Origin: Candidatus Aphodenecus pullistercoris
Lineage (GTDB): Bacteria > Spirochaetota > Spirochaetia > Sphaerochaetales > Sphaerochaetaceae
DNA length: 57,146 nt
Direction of reading: 5' to 3'
Assembly: GCA_017694495.1 (NCBI GenBank)
Contig: JADIMU010000026.1
Coordinates: 1-57,146 of the forward strand
Of this stretch, positions 8,223 through 17,236 are shown in pieces (the stretch's first letter is position 1; each line of letters starts with the position of its first letter). The position numbers and the translations under genes are program-made. Below the pieces are notes generated by a model. The model saw only the letters and a list, made by a program, of their open reading frames with translations, was not told the DNA's origin and made no database searches.

Positions 8223-9031
8223 AGGCCTTCATCTGTGCCCTCTCCGATGTGAGGAAGGAAGGAGAGAGGGGAGAAATCGACGGCCTTTCCTCAATCCTCC
8301 TTCGCCACAATGTCAGCGTCGTGCACTCACGCTTCATCTACACACGTGGCACTGGCAAACAGAAGGCGGCGGAGCTCAACAGCGCCATCGCACAGGCTTG
8401 CTCCCTCGTCCTCGACGTCTCTGGCGGCGACTCGGCGCATGAGGTCCTGCCCTACCTCGACGCTTCCCTCTTCAAGTCATCGCATGCGCTCTTCTGCGGC
8501 TACAGCGACCTGAGCTGCGTCGTCGACACCATTGCCCAGGAGGCAGGTGTGCCCGCCCTCCTCTTCCAGGCGAGGAACATCACGCGCTCACCCACTCTCG
8601 AGTCGGCCTTCTTCGACTTCATCACAGGCAAGGATGGCCGCCTCACAGCCTTCCCGACCACTCCTGTAAGGGCTGGAGCAGCCAGTGGTGTCCTGATCGG
8701 TGGCAATACGAGGTGCACGCTGAAGTGTACCCACCTCGACTTCAAGGGCAGGATCCTCCTCCTTGAAGCCTACAGCGGAGACGCTGCCAGGATCGCGGGA
8801 CTCTTCCACAGCTATGCCGAAACAGGCGCCTTCGAGGAGATCAGCGGCCTCATCCTTGGCACCTTCACCCAAGCCGACAGACTTGGCCAGAGGCAGGATG
8901 TCATAAAGAGCGCCCTCGCCCTCCTCCCCCCTTCCACTCCAGTCTATGAGACAGCCGCCATAGGCCATGGGGTCGACTCGATGGCGGCCCTCATCGGCAC
9001 AGCCTTCCATCTCGGCCAAGAAAAAGCTTGA
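8219..9031 (+). CDS. LD-carboxypeptidase (peptidase family S66)
   Basis: The 270-residue protein carries the S66 triad elements. The nucleophile Ser is in GYSDLS (about residue 103). The Glu is in LLLEAYSGD (about residue 180), and the His is in IGHGVDSMAALIG at the C-terminus. S66 enzymes remove the terminal D-Ala from tetrapeptides during murein recycling; related MccF proteins hydrolyse microcin. The start is a GTG overlapping the preceding TGA; no SD is needed if translation is coupled. The length is slightly below the family norm of about 300. Confidence 0.85.
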   Translation: MKAFICALSDVRKEGERGEIDGLSSILLRHNVSVVHSRFIYTRGTGKQKAAELNSAIAQACSLVLDVSGGDSAHEVLPYLDASLFKSSHALFCGYSDLSCVVDTIAQEAGVPALLFQARNITRSPTLESAFFDFITGKDGRLTAFPTTPVRAGAASGVLIGGNTRCTLKCTHLDFKGRILLLEAYSGDAARIAGLFHSYAETGAFEEISGLILGTFTQADRLGQRQDVIKSALALLPPSTPVYETAAIGHGVDSMAALIGTAFHLGQEKA

Positions 9032-9302
9032 CGAGCTGGAAAAGCCGTGCGAGAGTGGAATTGCAAAGAGGCCGTCCGACCACAGCCCCTAGCAGCCCAG
9101 AAGACGGCGCCATTGCCAGGAGAGGCCAGTAAGCCCACCTTGGAGCAAGACGCAGCGAGACTGGAAAAGGGCAGCCGGAATGGGACAGGGAAGGAACGTG
9201 AGCCTCAAGTACAGATGAGGGCCCGCAGAGGCAGGAAGAAGTTCTTCCGACCTGCGGGCCTTGAATTTGCCCAAAGCCGCTTACACATCCGCCTCTTGGT
9301 GC
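9032..9302. other. Gene-poor spacer with a large inverted repeat
   Basis: No convincing reading frame is present. A hairpin at 9220-9260 has a perfect 9-bp stem (GGCCCGCAG/CTGCGGGCC). Nested in it is a second near-palindrome (GGAAGAAGTTCTTCC). No long T-run follows on either strand, so a simple terminator is doubtful, although TTGAATTT follows on the plus strand. The remaining 190 nt are purine-rich and show nothing I recognise. Confidence 0.5.
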
Positions 9303-9308
9303 TAGAAT
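9303..9308 (+). promoter_or_regulatory. -10 box of GNAT gene (predicted leaderless)
   Basis: TGC-TAGAAT ends 7 nt before the ATG at 9316. A candidate CTTACA lies 17 nt upstream. The alternative ATG at 9307 overlaps the -10 box itself, which argues for the later start. Confidence 0.5.
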
Positions 9309-9315
9309 GTCTGCC

Positions 9316-9861
9316 ATGGAAATCAGATTCGCGACAGAGGACGACGCCCAGGCCCTCCTGGACATCTACGCCCAGTACATAGACAGCTTCATCACTTTCG
9401 AGACGAGTCTGCCCAGCCTCGAGGACTTCAAGCGCCGCATCAGGGAATTCAGCGCCTTCTACCCCTACCTCGTCAGCGTCGAGGACGGGAGGATCACAGG
9501 CTACGCCTACGCCCACAGGGCCTTCACGCGGGACGCCTACCGCTTCGACGCCGAGACGACGATCTACCTTGACAGGGCAAGCCAGCACACAGGAACGGGA
9601 GAGGCCCTCTACACGAGGCTCCTCGACTACCTCAGGAGGATGAACATAGTCAACGCCTACGCCCTCGTCACGGAGCCCAACCGCCAGTCGGTCTACTTCC
9701 ATCAGAAGCTCGGCTTCCGCTCCTTCGCGACCTTCGAGGACACGGGATACAAGAACGGCCAGTGGATCAGCGTCGTCTGGCTTGTAAAGGTGCTTGGAGA
9801 CAAGGACGGCGCTCCACGCGAGATCCGCCCGCTGAGCGCCGTCCTTGCCGAGGAGGAATAG
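9316..9861 (+). CDS. GNAT acetyltransferase, phosphinothricin-acetyltransferase-like
   Basis: A 181-residue GNAT protein. The N-terminal MEIRFATEDDAQALLDIYAQYI and ITFET match the PAT/YncA group. The acetyl-CoA loop is Q-x-T-G-T-G-E-A around residue 96, and the C-terminal EPNRQSVYFHQKLGF is motif B. It acetylates a small amine, such as an amino-acid analogue; the substrate is unknown. The ends of this gene and the convergent guaB are 3 nt apart. Confidence 0.85.
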   Translation: MEIRFATEDDAQALLDIYAQYIDSFITFETSLPSLEDFKRRIREFSAFYPYLVSVEDGRITGYAYAHRAFTRDAYRFDAETTIYLDRASQHTGTGEALYTRLLDYLRRMNIVNAYALVTEPNRQSVYFHQKLGFRSFATFEDTGYKNGQWISVVWLVKVLGDKDGAPREIRPLSAVLAEEE

Positions 9862-9864
9862 TCC

Positions 9865-11376
9865 TCACTTCACTTCGAACTTCTGGTGGTCCTTCAGGAT
9901 GACGTCGTGGGCTCCGCCCTCGACGATCGAGGTCGGGCTGACGATCGTCAGCTTGGCCTTGTCCTTGAACTCGTCCAGAGTCAGTGCGCCGCAGTTGCAC
10001 ATCGTGCTCTTGATCTTCAGGACCGTCAGCGCGACATTGTCCTTCAGCGCTCCCGCATAGGGGACGTAGGAGTCGACGCCTTCGACGAAGCTCAGCTTCT
10101 TCTCCCCTCCCAGGTCGTAGCGTTGCCAGTTGCGGGCCCTGGCGCTGCCCTCGCCCCAGTACTCCTTCATGTAGTTTCCGTTGATCGTGACGAGGTTGGA
10201 AGGCGACTCGTCGAAGCGGGCGAAGTAGCGGCCCAGCATGAGGAAGTCGGCTCCCATGGCCAGGGCGAGCGTCATGTGGTAGTCGTAGACGATGCCGCCG
10301 TCAGAGCACACAGGCACGTATACGCCAGTCTCCTTGAAATACCTGTCCCTCTCGCGCACGACGTCGATCAGGGCGCTGGCCTGGCCGCGCCCGATGCCCT
10401 TCGTCTCGCGCGTGATGCATATCGAGCCGCCGCCGATGCCGACCTTGACGAAGTCGGCGCCGCACTCGGCGAGGAAGCGGAAGCCCTCGGCGTCGACGAC
10501 GTTGCCCGCGCCGACCTTCACGCTGTCGCCACACTTGGAGCGGATCCAGGAAAGTGTGCGCTTCTGCCACTCGCTGAAGCCCTCCGAGGAGTCGATGCAA
10601 AGGACGTCGACACCCGCCTCGACGAGGGCGGGGACGCGCTCCTCGTAGTCGCGTGTGTTGATTCCCGCACCGACGATGTAGCGCTTGCGGCTGTCAAGAA
10701 GCTCGTTGGGATTCTCCTTGTGGACGGAATAGTCCTTGCGGAAGACGAAGCTGACGAGGTGCCTGTCCGCCGTGATGATCGGAAGCTGGTTGATCTTGTG
10801 CTCCCAGATGATATCGTTCGCCTCGCTCAGCGTGATGCCGTCAAGGCCGTAGACGATCTTGTCGAAGGGCGTCATGAAGGAGCTGACAGGCTCCTTGCCC
10901 GTCATGCGGCTGATCCTGTAGTCGCGGCTCGTGACGACACCAAGAAGTACGCCGTCGCACTTGCCGTTGTCGGTGACTGCGACGGTCGAGTGTCCCGTCC
11001 TCTTCGTCAGCGCGAGCACATCCTCAAGCGTTGCATCCGGCTTGATGTTCGAGTCGGAGACGACGAAGCCGGCCTTGCAGCTCTTGACGCGGGAAACCAT
11101 TGCGGCCTCGTCGGCGACGGACTGCGAGCCATAGATGAAGGCCACACCGCCCTCCCTGGCGAGGGCCTGGCCCATCTTCTCGCCCGAGACGGATTGCATG
11201 ATCGCGCTGACCATCGGGATGTTCAGTGTGAGGGGGCAGTCCTCCTCCCCCTTCCTGTATTTCACCAGAGGCGTCCTGAGGCAGACGTTTTGGGGAACGC
11301 ACTCGGCGGATGAATAGCCGGGAATGAGCAGGTACTCGGAGAATGTCCTGCTGAGCTCTTCGTAGTAATAAGCCAT
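9865..11376 (-). CDS. guaB: IMP dehydrogenase
   Basis: The 503-residue enzyme oxidises IMP to XMP in guanine nucleotide synthesis. The barrel is interrupted by a CBS pair (about residues 105-220). The active-site loop is [20 protein letters not shown] with catalytic Cys320, followed by [20 protein letters not shown] and the mobile flap. The ATG at 11376 has AAGGAG 10 nt upstream; the frame is open 18 codons further but lacks family sequence there. It is preceded by a TTGAAC/TATATT promoter. Confidence 0.93.
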   Translation of the reverse strand: MAYYYEELSRTFSEYLLIPGYSSAECVPQNVCLRTPLVKYRKGEEDCPLTLNIPMVSAIMQSVSGEKMGQALAREGGVAFIYGSQSVADEAAMVSRVKSCKAGFVVSDSNIKPDATLEDVLALTKRTGHSTVAVTDNGKCDGVLLGVVTSRDYRISRMTGKEPVSSFMTPFDKIVYGLDGITLSEANDIIWEHKINQLPIITADRHLVSFVFRKDYSVHKENPNELLDSRKRYIVGAGINTRDYEERVPALVEAGVDVLCIDSSEGFSEWQKRTLSWIRSKCGDSVKVGAGNVVDAEGFRFLAECGADFVKVGIGGGSICITRETKGIGRGQASALIDVVRERDRYFKETGVYVPVCSDGGIVYDYHMTLALAMGADFLMLGRYFARFDESPSNLVTINGNYMKEYWGEGSARARNWQRYDLGGEKKLSFVEGVDSYVPYAGALKDNVALTVLKIKSTMCNCGALTLDEFKDKAKLTIVSPTSIVEGGAHDVILKDHQKFEVK

Positions 11377-11396
11377 GAGAATGAAACTCCTTGAGC

Positions 11397-11427
11397 AATA
11401 TAACCAGAGAATCGGGCCTTTGTTCAA
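11397..11427 (-). promoter_or_regulatory. guaB promoter
   Basis: TTGAAC (11427-11422) and TATATT (11402-11397) on the minus strand, 19 nt apart (18 if read as TTATAT). The leader is about 20 nt and holds the AAGGAG site. AT-rich sequence upstream (11430-11515) could act as an UP element. Confidence 0.5.
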
Positions 11428-11517
11428 CACGCTTGAGGATTTCGACTGGACAGCATTTTCATCAGGATATCTGTTCTAATTTAAGAAATAATTCTTGTAT
11501 TTTAATCTTCAAAGCGT

Positions 11518-11542
11518 AAAAAAGGCCGCCAGATTGGCGGCC
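11518..11542 (-). terminator. Intrinsic terminator of the GH13 gene
   Basis: Perfect 7-bp GC stem (GGCCGCC/GGCGGCC) with a 5-nt loop followed by six T residues on the minus strand, just beyond the GH13 stop codon. Confidence 0.92.
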
Positions 11543-11548
11543 AACACT

Positions 11549-13381
11549 TCAGCGCTTCAGGATGGCGAGTATGCTCTCGTCCTCCTCCAGATGGATTGAA
11601 TCGAGGCTGTCCAGGGCGCCGTAGAGGCAGTGCGCGACTGAAAAGCCCTTTAGAGGGAGCGCGTCGAGATGGACGGTGCGACGCCCACCCTTGTTCAGGA
11701 TGAGGAGCCAGGCTCTGTCACCCGTCATCCTGACGATGGCCAAAGCCTCGGCGTCAATCGGGAAGAAGCAGGTCGAAGCGAAGGCGAGGGATGCGTCCTT
11801 CCTCACCTGTCCCATCAGCTGGTGGACACGCAGCGTGGCCCTGTTCCACTTCCCCTCGTCCCATTGCATAGGATAGCGGGAAGCTTCGACGGAGCCCATG
11901 CGCCCATCGAGGCCGATCTCATCGCCGTAGTAGATGTTGGGCATGCCAGGCAGGAGGCAAAGGGCCATGACGACACCTTCGTAGCGCTTCTGCCTGTAGA
12001 CCTTGAGGTCGTTGTGGAGGCGCGGCGTGTCGTGGGAGTCGAAGAGGTTCATCCTGAAGAAGCGCATCTGGTCCCTCGAGGCGTCCATGCTGCTCTGCAA
12101 GGCCTCGGCGAGGGTGTATGCGTCGTACTCGTTGTCGGCCTGGGGGTCGTGGCCCCAGCCGCCCGTGAGGAAGCGGTCACGCTCGCCCATCCAGCTTCTG
12201 AGAGGACGGCCGCTGCCGTAGTAGTCCATCGTGGCGTCCCACATGTCACCCTCGAGGTACTCGCTCGCATCGTTCCAGTCCTCACCTACGAGGTAGATGT
12301 CGTTCTTGACTGCCTTGAGGTGGCGTCGCACTTCCCTCCAGACTTCCTTGCACAGCTGGTCGCTGCCATGTCGGCCGAGCTCGGGTGCGACATCGAGCCT
12401 CCAGCCGTCCTGGTCGAAGGGCGGGCGGAGGAACTTCTGCATCACTGAGTCGGGACTGCGGTAGAGCTCGTCGCGCAAAGCCTGGCTGTTGAAGTTCAGC
12501 TGGGGCATCGTCGCGATTCCGGCCCACTTCGCATAGTCTCCATCCTCTGTGATGTAGTAGTAGCCCCTCTCCTTCGAGCCGGGGTCGGCCATGGCCTTGA
12601 CGAACCAGGCGTTCTGAGGGGATGTGTGGTTGATCGAGATGTCGACGACGACGCGGATTCCCCGCTCATGGCATGCGGCGATCAGCGAGATGAGGGCCTC
12701 GTCGCCACCCAGCTTACCGTCGACGTGGAAGTAGTCCTCAGCGTCGAAGCGGTGCATCGTCCGGCTGCATCCGATCGGGTTGAGGTAGATGCAGTCGACA
12801 CCCAGGCTCTGGAGGTGGTCCAGGTGGTCCTTCACGCCCTTGAGGTCACCGTTGAAGAAGTCGAGGCAGTGCGCCTGCTCGTAGGGCAGAGGAACCTCGT
12901 CGAAGCTGTGGGCCGTGACCGGGTGTCCATCGTAGACGTAGTCGCCGTCATGGACGTCATTCGTCACATCGCCGTTGGCAAAGCGGTCAGGGAAGATCTG
13001 GTAGCATGTCGAGGAGGCGATCCACTGCGGAGAGTCGAGGCCGGGGATGAGAATGAAGTGGTTCTTCGCCTGGGGCGGATAGAGCTTCAGGCCTTCCTTC
13101 GAATAGTAGTGGTAGCGTCCAGAGAGCCTCAGGACGAAGTAGTAGCGCAGCACTTCCGGCTTCCAGGCACCCTTGACTGTGAAATGGATGCATCCCTCGC
13201 CGTCACGCCCTGTCGGGCTGAAGCGCCACTGTGTCCCGTTGAAGTTCGTCACGCAGAAGCTTTCCTCGACCTCGATGGCGGGATCGACAAGCACCGAGAT
13301 GGAGACATCCTCGCCGCATGCGGGAAAGAGCGGAAAGACGAACTGTGATGATACCTGGCTGAAGACCTTTCCTTCGAACAT
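11549..13381 (-). CDS. GH13 glycosidase, neopullulanase/cyclomaltodextrinase-like
   Basis: 610 residues. A beta-sandwich N-terminal domain (about 1-115) precedes the catalytic barrel starting at YQIFPDRFANGD. The GH13 motifs are DISINHTS (region I), DGWRLDVAPE (nucleophile Asp), GEDWNDA (acid/base Glu) and DSHDTPR (third Asp). A small C-terminal beta domain follows. Such enzymes hydrolyse alpha-1,4 and alpha-1,6 links in maltodextrins. No export signal is seen, so it is probably cytoplasmic. AGGAGG lies 6 nt before the ATG at 13381. Confidence 0.88.
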   Translation of the reverse strand: MFEGKVFSQVSSQFVFPLFPACGEDVSISVLVDPAIEVEESFCVTNFNGTQWRFSPTGRDGEGCIHFTVKGAWKPEVLRYYFVLRLSGRYHYYSKEGLKLYPPQAKNHFILIPGLDSPQWIASSTCYQIFPDRFANGDVTNDVHDGDYVYDGHPVTAHSFDEVPLPYEQAHCLDFFNGDLKGVKDHLDHLQSLGVDCIYLNPIGCSRTMHRFDAEDYFHVDGKLGGDEALISLIAACHERGIRVVVDISINHTSPQNAWFVKAMADPGSKERGYYYITEDGDYAKWAGIATMPQLNFNSQALRDELYRSPDSVMQKFLRPPFDQDGWRLDVAPELGRHGSDQLCKEVWREVRRHLKAVKNDIYLVGEDWNDASEYLEGDMWDATMDYYGSGRPLRSWMGERDRFLTGGWGHDPQADNEYDAYTLAEALQSSMDASRDQMRFFRMNLFDSHDTPRLHNDLKVYRQKRYEGVVMALCLLPGMPNIYYGDEIGLDGRMGSVEASRYPMQWDEGKWNRATLRVHQLMGQVRKDASLAFASTCFFPIDAEALAIVRMTGDRAWLLILNKGGRRTVHLDALPLKGFSVAHCLYGALDSLDSIHLEEDESILAILKR

Positions 13382-13426
13382 GGCTGACCTCCTGTCCTCA
13401 GGAAAGACTCTAACAGAAAAGATGGG

Positions 13427-13465
13427 GGAAGTGGCAGGCATTGTTGCCAATTGCTTGCCACTTCC
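13427..13465 (-). terminator. Probable adk terminator
   Basis: A 10-bp stem (GGAAGTGGCA/TGCCACTTCC on the plus strand) lies just past the adk stop codon. On the minus strand CCCATCTTTT follows, an imperfect T-tract, so this is likely but not certain. Confidence 0.5.
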
Positions 13466-13473
13466 TGCCAGGA

Positions 13474-14100
13474 TCAGACCAGGGCCTCGACCATCGAGGA
13501 CAGGACCTCGTCGGGACTCTTCGAAGCGTCGATGTCGACCAGCAGTCCCTTGTCGCGGTAGTAGGCGATCAGGGGAGCCGTGCTGGCCTCGTAGACCTCG
13601 AGGCGGTTGCGGATGGCCTCCTCCTTGTCGTCGTCCCTCTGGATCAAGGCCTCGCCGGTCTCGTCGTCGATGCCCTCGACCTTGGGAGGATTGTAGAGGA
13701 TGTGGTAGGTGCGTCCAGTGGACTTGCACACGCGCCTTCCAGAGAGCCTCTTGACGATGTCCTCCTTGTCGAGGACGAAGTTGACGACCCTGTCCAGGTC
13801 AGTCATGGCGCCAAGGGCGTCGGCCTGGGCGATAGTGCGCGGGAAGCCGTCGAGGATGAAGCCCTTGAGGGCATCCTCCTCCTTCAGCCTTTCGCGGACC
13901 ATGTCGATGGTGACCTCATCGGGCACGAGGTCGCCGGCGGCCAGGATGGCCTGGACACGGCGTCCCAGCTCAGTGCCGTTCTTGATGTTCGCCCTGAACA
14001 GGTCGCCTGTGGAAATGTGCGGAATCGAATAGACGAGCTTGGCCTTGGCCGCGATCGTCCCCTTGCCTGCCCCCGGGGGGCCCAGGAATACTAGTCTCAT
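13474..14100 (-). CDS. adk: Adenylate kinase
   Basis: 208 residues with P-loop GPPGAGKGT (about 7-15), the NMP-binding STGDLFR, DGFPRT (about 85) and a long LID domain. Adk interconverts ATP+AMP and 2 ADP. The LID has VCKSTGRTYH and GIDDETG, where zinc-type enzymes have paired cysteines; only one Cys remains, so zinc binding is not expected. AGGAG lies 8 nt before the ATG. TGC-TATGAT about 18 nt upstream of the start is a plausible extended -10. Confidence 0.95.
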   Translation of the reverse strand: MRLVFLGPPGAGKGTIAAKAKLVYSIPHISTGDLFRANIKNGTELGRRVQAILAAGDLVPDEVTIDMVRERLKEEDALKGFILDGFPRTIAQADALGAMTDLDRVVNFVLDKEDIVKRLSGRRVCKSTGRTYHILYNPPKVEGIDDETGEALIQRDDDKEEAIRNRLEVYEASTAPLIAYYRDKGLLVDIDASKSPDEVLSSMVEALV

Positions 14101-14169
14101 TTGAAAACTCCTGGCCGCATCATAGCAGGAATGATGCTTCTTGTGGTAGAGAATCTTCCTTCTTTGGGC

Positions 14170-14175
14170 TATCCT
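14170..14175 (+). promoter_or_regulatory. -10 box of UPRTase-like gene (predicted leaderless)
   Basis: GGC-TATCCT ends 6 nt before the ATG at 14182. There is no Shine-Dalgarno and no clear -35 box. Confidence 0.4.
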
Positions 14176-14181
14176 GTGGCC

Positions 14182-15225
14182 ATGAGAGAAAAGATCACAC
14201 TCCAGTCGCACGACCTGGACGGCTATCTTACAGCCAAGGACGAGGCGGCCCTGGCCGAAATCGGCAAGCTTTACGACGTCTACCTCGACGAATGCAGGAA
14301 GTACGATCCATGCACAGGCGATGGCCAGGCCCTCACGAGGCTGTCGGCTGAGATCTCGAGCCAGCTCGAGAGGATCGTCGCCGCCGAGGACAGGATCCAC
14401 GTCTACTCCTTCGAGACGCCGCGCCAGCAGCACAGCGAGGGCAGCCGCCTCATCGCCCGCCTGAGGGACCCCAAGACGGGACACGAAGAGTTCCTCTACT
14501 ATATACAGAGGGCCTACGAGCTCCTCTTCACCCACGTCTTCGCAGACCAGGCGATCGACTCGAAGCGCTCGATCATCCAGCCCACTCCCGTCACCGATCC
14601 GGCGCCGAACTACGCCGTACACCGCATCCCCGACATCGACCCGCTGATCCACGACTGCGTCATGTGCGTCATGCTGCGCGGCGCCCTCCTGCCCTCCATG
14701 ATCGTCTCCAAGGAGATCCAGGACTATTCGAGCGACGGCTACATCACACCCTTCGCCCTCTTCCGCATCAAGCGCGACGAGAGCTGCACGGAGAAGGACA
14801 TGCGCTACGTCCTCGACCTGGACAAGAGCTTCTTCTCCCTTGAGGAGCTTGATGGCAAGGACCTGGTCTTCGCCGACCCGATGAACGCGACGGGAGGCAG
14901 CCTCGTCACGATCGTGAAATACCTCGAGAAGGAGGGAGTGAGGCCGAAGAGCATAAGGTTCATCAATGTGATCAGCGCCCTCAAGGGCTCGCTGAGGGTG
15001 GTGCGCGCCCTTCCCCAGGCCGAAGTCTACACCCTCTGGATGGACCCCGTGCTGAATTCAAGGGCCTACATCATGCCTGGTCTGGGGGACGCCGGCGACA
15101 GGCTCAACGGAGAGGATGGGGACAGGCCACGGAACATCATCCAGCTCGTCGCAGACTATGGCCAGGCCATTGTGAACCTCTACAGGGACCAGGTGAGGAA
15201 GATTGAAGAGACTGTTCTTGGCTAG
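14182..15225 (+). CDS. Uracil phosphoribosyltransferase-like protein with N-terminal extension
   Basis: 347 residues, where classical UPRTases have about 210. The C-terminal part carries the PRPP loop FADPMNATGGS (about residue 235) and the uracil-binding YIMPGLGDAGDRL (about 308), both family signatures, plus MLRGALLPS. The first ~125 residues are mostly helical and unrecognised. UPRTase converts uracil and PRPP to UMP. Whether this long form is a true UPRTase or a regulatory relative is open. A TTG-started lipoprotein gene overlaps its 3' end. Confidence 0.78.
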   Translation: MREKITLQSHDLDGYLTAKDEAALAEIGKLYDVYLDECRKYDPCTGDGQALTRLSAEISSQLERIVAAEDRIHVYSFETPRQQHSEGSRLIARLRDPKTGHEEFLYYIQRAYELLFTHVFADQAIDSKRSIIQPTPVTDPAPNYAVHRIPDIDPLIHDCVMCVMLRGALLPSMIVSKEIQDYSSDGYITPFALFRIKRDESCTEKDMRYVLDLDKSFFSLEELDGKDLVFADPMNATGGSLVTIVKYLEKEGVRPKSIRFINVISALKGSLRVVRALPQAEVYTLWMDPVLNSRAYIMPGLGDAGDRLNGEDGDRPRNIIQLVADYGQAIVNLYRDQVRKIEETVLG

Positions 15226-15832
15226 CCTTATGCTGTGCCTCCTCGCCTCCTGCTCCTCGACGCAGGACGAGGGACGGCTGGACAGCCTCCTCGCCGTCCA
15301 GGAGAGCGCCGAGGCGACGCTTGCGAGCACGAGGATGGCCTATGAGGAGGCTCCCACAGACAAGAGGGTCCTCTACAACTACGCCTACCTCCTCCTTCAT
15401 GAAGGACAGGAGGAACAGGCCCTCGAGGTCATCCGGGAGGCCCAGGCGCTGTATGCGCCCAGCCTGCGCTTCAGCTATCTCGAGGCGGCCGCCTACTATA
15501 GTCTGGGGCGCCACCAGTCATACCTTGCGACATATGGGGACATACTGTCCTGGGATCCGGCGAATGTCGATGTGCTTGCCACACTGGCCGAGTACGAGCA
15601 CTTCCACTTCCATGAGGAGGCGGCGAGGTCCTATGCCGAGAGGGCCCTGGACTACGCATCTACGGACAGCCGCGCCCTTTCCGTCATGGCGCTCTACGAG
15701 TCCTACTTCGCCTCGCTCGCCACGCCCCTATCCGACAGGCAGGCACCAGAGCGGAGGATGGCGCCCTCACTGCCTTCCACCCACTTCCCGATCGACGTCG
15801 AGGCCCTCAGCGCAGAGCTTTCCACTCGCTGA
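15203..15832 (+). CDS. TPR-containing lipoprotein
   Basis: 209 residues beginning with a lipoprotein signal peptide ([19 protein letters not shown], lipobox LLASC, lipidated Cys17). A helical region with TPR-like pairs follows ([39 protein letters not shown]). Such lipoproteins are scaffolds at the cell envelope. The start is a TTG with AGGTGAGGAAGA just upstream; the next Met would leave too short a signal. It overlaps the UPRTase gene by 23 nt and the convergent rnhA by 26 nt. Confidence 0.75.
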   Translation: MKRLFLASLMLCLLASCSSTQDEGRLDSLLAVQESAEATLASTRMAYEEAPTDKRVLYNYAYLLLHEGQEEQALEVIREAQALYAPSLRFSYLEAAAYYSLGRHQSYLATYGDILSWDPANVDVLATLAEYEHFHFHEEAARSYAERALDYASTDSRALSVMALYESYFASLATPLSDRQAPERRMAPSLPSTHFPIDVEALSAELSTR

Positions 15833-16241
15833 CGGCAAGCTCGTCGCAGCGGTTGTTGTATGGATTGGAGGCGTGGCCCTTGACCCAGACGAAGGTGACG
15901 CTGTGGACCTCGAGCAGGGCCAGCAGGCGGAGCCAGAGGTCGGTGTTGGGCACCTTCTTGCCCTGGCGGACGAAGTTCTTCGCCCTCCAGGAGTGGACCC
16001 AGCCCTTCGTGATGGAGTCGACAAGGTAGCGGCTGTCCGAGTAGAGGGTGACGACGCATGGAGATTTGAGGGCGCCCAGCCCCTCGATGGCGGCCATCAG
16101 CTCCATTCGGTTGTTCGTCGTATGCCTCTCGCCGCCGTGGATCTCCTTCTCCACATCCCCCTTCTTCAGGATGGCGGCCCAGCCGCCCGGTCCGGGATTG
16201 CCGGAGCATGCTCCGTCCGTGTAGATCTCGACCTCGGTCAT
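15807..16241 (-). CDS. rnhA: Ribonuclease HI
   Basis: 144 residues with the DEDD active site: Asp9 ([14 protein letters not shown]), Glu47 (NRMELMA), Asp69 (YSDSRY) and the C-terminal Asp in NRCDELA, plus the handle region around [15 protein letters not shown]. It degrades RNA in RNA:DNA hybrids. The ATG overlaps the ppiC stop codon (ATGA), so the two are coupled. Confidence 0.95.
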   Translation of the reverse strand: MTEVEIYTDGACSGNPGPGGWAAILKKGDVEKEIHGGERHTTNNRMELMAAIEGLGALKSPCVVTLYSDSRYLVDSITKGWVHSWRAKNFVRQGKKVPNTDLWLRLLALLEVHSVTFVWVKGHASNPYNNRCDELAVSEWKALR

Positions 16242-16513
16242 TTGGCACCTGTCTTCTTGATGATGTGCCAGCCGAACTGCGTGTGCACCGGCCGGCTTAT
16301 GGCGCCGTAGGAGAGGCGGAAGGCCTCACGCTCGAACTCCTTGACCATCTGTCCTTCGCCGAAGAAGCCGAGGTCTCCGCCCTTGCTCTTCGAAGGGCAT
16401 GTCGAATAGCGGCGCGCGAGCTCGTCGAAACGCGCTCCGTGCCTGAGCTCATCGTAGATCCTGTCGGCCAAGGCCTTGTCCTTGACCAGAATGTGGCTGC
16501 ATCTCACCTGCAT
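16238..16513 (-). CDS. ppiC: Single-domain parvulin peptidyl-prolyl isomerase (PpiC-like)
   Basis: 91 residues, nearly the size of E. coli PpiC (93). Parvulin motifs are [42 protein letters not shown] and [10 protein letters not shown]. It catalyses cis-trans isomerisation of prolyl bonds in the cytoplasm, as no signal peptide is present. The ATG at 16513 was chosen because TGC-TATAGT ends 7 nt upstream of it; the open frame continues upstream without family sequence. Confidence 0.9.
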   Translation of the reverse strand: MQVRCSHILVKDKALADRIYDELRHGARFDELARRYSTCPSKSKGGDLGFFGEGQMVKEFEREAFRLSYGAISRPVHTQFGWHIIKKTGAK

Positions 16514-16520
16514 ATGATGG

Positions 16521-16526
16521 ACTATA
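16521..16526 (-). promoter_or_regulatory. -10 box of ppiC-rnhA (predicted leaderless)
   Basis: TGC-TATAGT on the minus strand ends 7 nt before the ATG at 16513. There is no Shine-Dalgarno. The divergent plsC -10 box lies 23 nt away. Confidence 0.5.
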
Positions 16527-16548
16527 GCAGGAAAGGGCCCAGAGATGC

Positions 16549-16554
16549 TACATT
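16549..16554 (+). promoter_or_regulatory. -10 box of plsC (predicted leaderless)
   Basis: TGC-TACATT ends 8 nt before the ATG at 16563. The earlier in-frame ATG at 16545 overlaps this box and is therefore less likely. Confidence 0.4.
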
Positions 16555-16562
16555 TGCTTGAT

Positions 16563-17234
16563 ATGAGAGCCCTGCCCCGCTTCCTCCACTCCATCTACCG
16601 CACCTGGGTGCGCATCATGCTCTCAGTGGGCTACGACTTCAAGGTCTGGAGGCAGGAGGAGCTTCCGCCGGGGCCGAAGATCTACGTCTCGAACCACTTC
16701 TCCTCATCCGACGCCCACTTCGTCACGACGCTGATGGCCGAACCGATCCACATGGTCGTGGGACCCGGCTTCAACATTCCCATCGTCAGGACCTTCCTGA
16801 AGCTGTGCGACCAGATTCCGGCCAACACGAAGGAGGCCAGGGGCAAGGTCGTCGAGACGGCGGTGGGCTACCTCAGGCAGGGAGACAGCATCTACATCTT
16901 CCCGGAGGGAAAGCTCTACCGTGTCGACGAGCTTGGACGCTTCCACATGGGTGCGGCCCGCATGGCCCTCGCCACCGGCTGCCCCATAGTCCCGATCGGC
17001 CTTGTAGCCCCACAGCGCCGGGTGAGGAAGGTCGACAGCGCTCTGGCGGGACGGAAGATGACTGTCGTGTCGAAGAACTATTATGCGAACATAGGTCAAG
17101 CGATGTACTTTCCCCAGGAGATCCTCCTGGCGAAGGAGGACCCCAAGGAGGCGGAGGAAGCCGTCACGGCCAAGGTCAAGGCCGAGGTCGCCCGCCTGAT
17201 CGAAGACATAAAGACGGACAAGTTCTGGAGTTGA
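16563..17234 (+). CDS. plsC: 1-acyl-sn-glycerol-3-phosphate acyltransferase family
   Basis: 223 residues with the PlsC acyltransferase blocks: block I NHFSSSD (His45, Asp50, the HX4D catalytic pair), block III YIFPEGK and block IV VPIGLVAP. The family transfers an acyl chain to lysophosphatidic acid at the membrane, making phosphatidic acid. The next gene begins 2 nt after the stop, suggesting cotranscription. Confidence 0.88.
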   Translation: MRALPRFLHSIYRTWVRIMLSVGYDFKVWRQEELPPGPKIYVSNHFSSSDAHFVTTLMAEPIHMVVGPGFNIPIVRTFLKLCDQIPANTKEARGKVVETAVGYLRQGDSIYIFPEGKLYRVDELGRFHMGAARMALATGCPIVPIGLVAPQRRVRKVDSALAGRKMTVVSKNYYANIGQAMYFPQEILLAKEDPKEAEEAVTAKVKAEVARLIEDIKTDKFWS

Positions 17235-17236
17235 AT

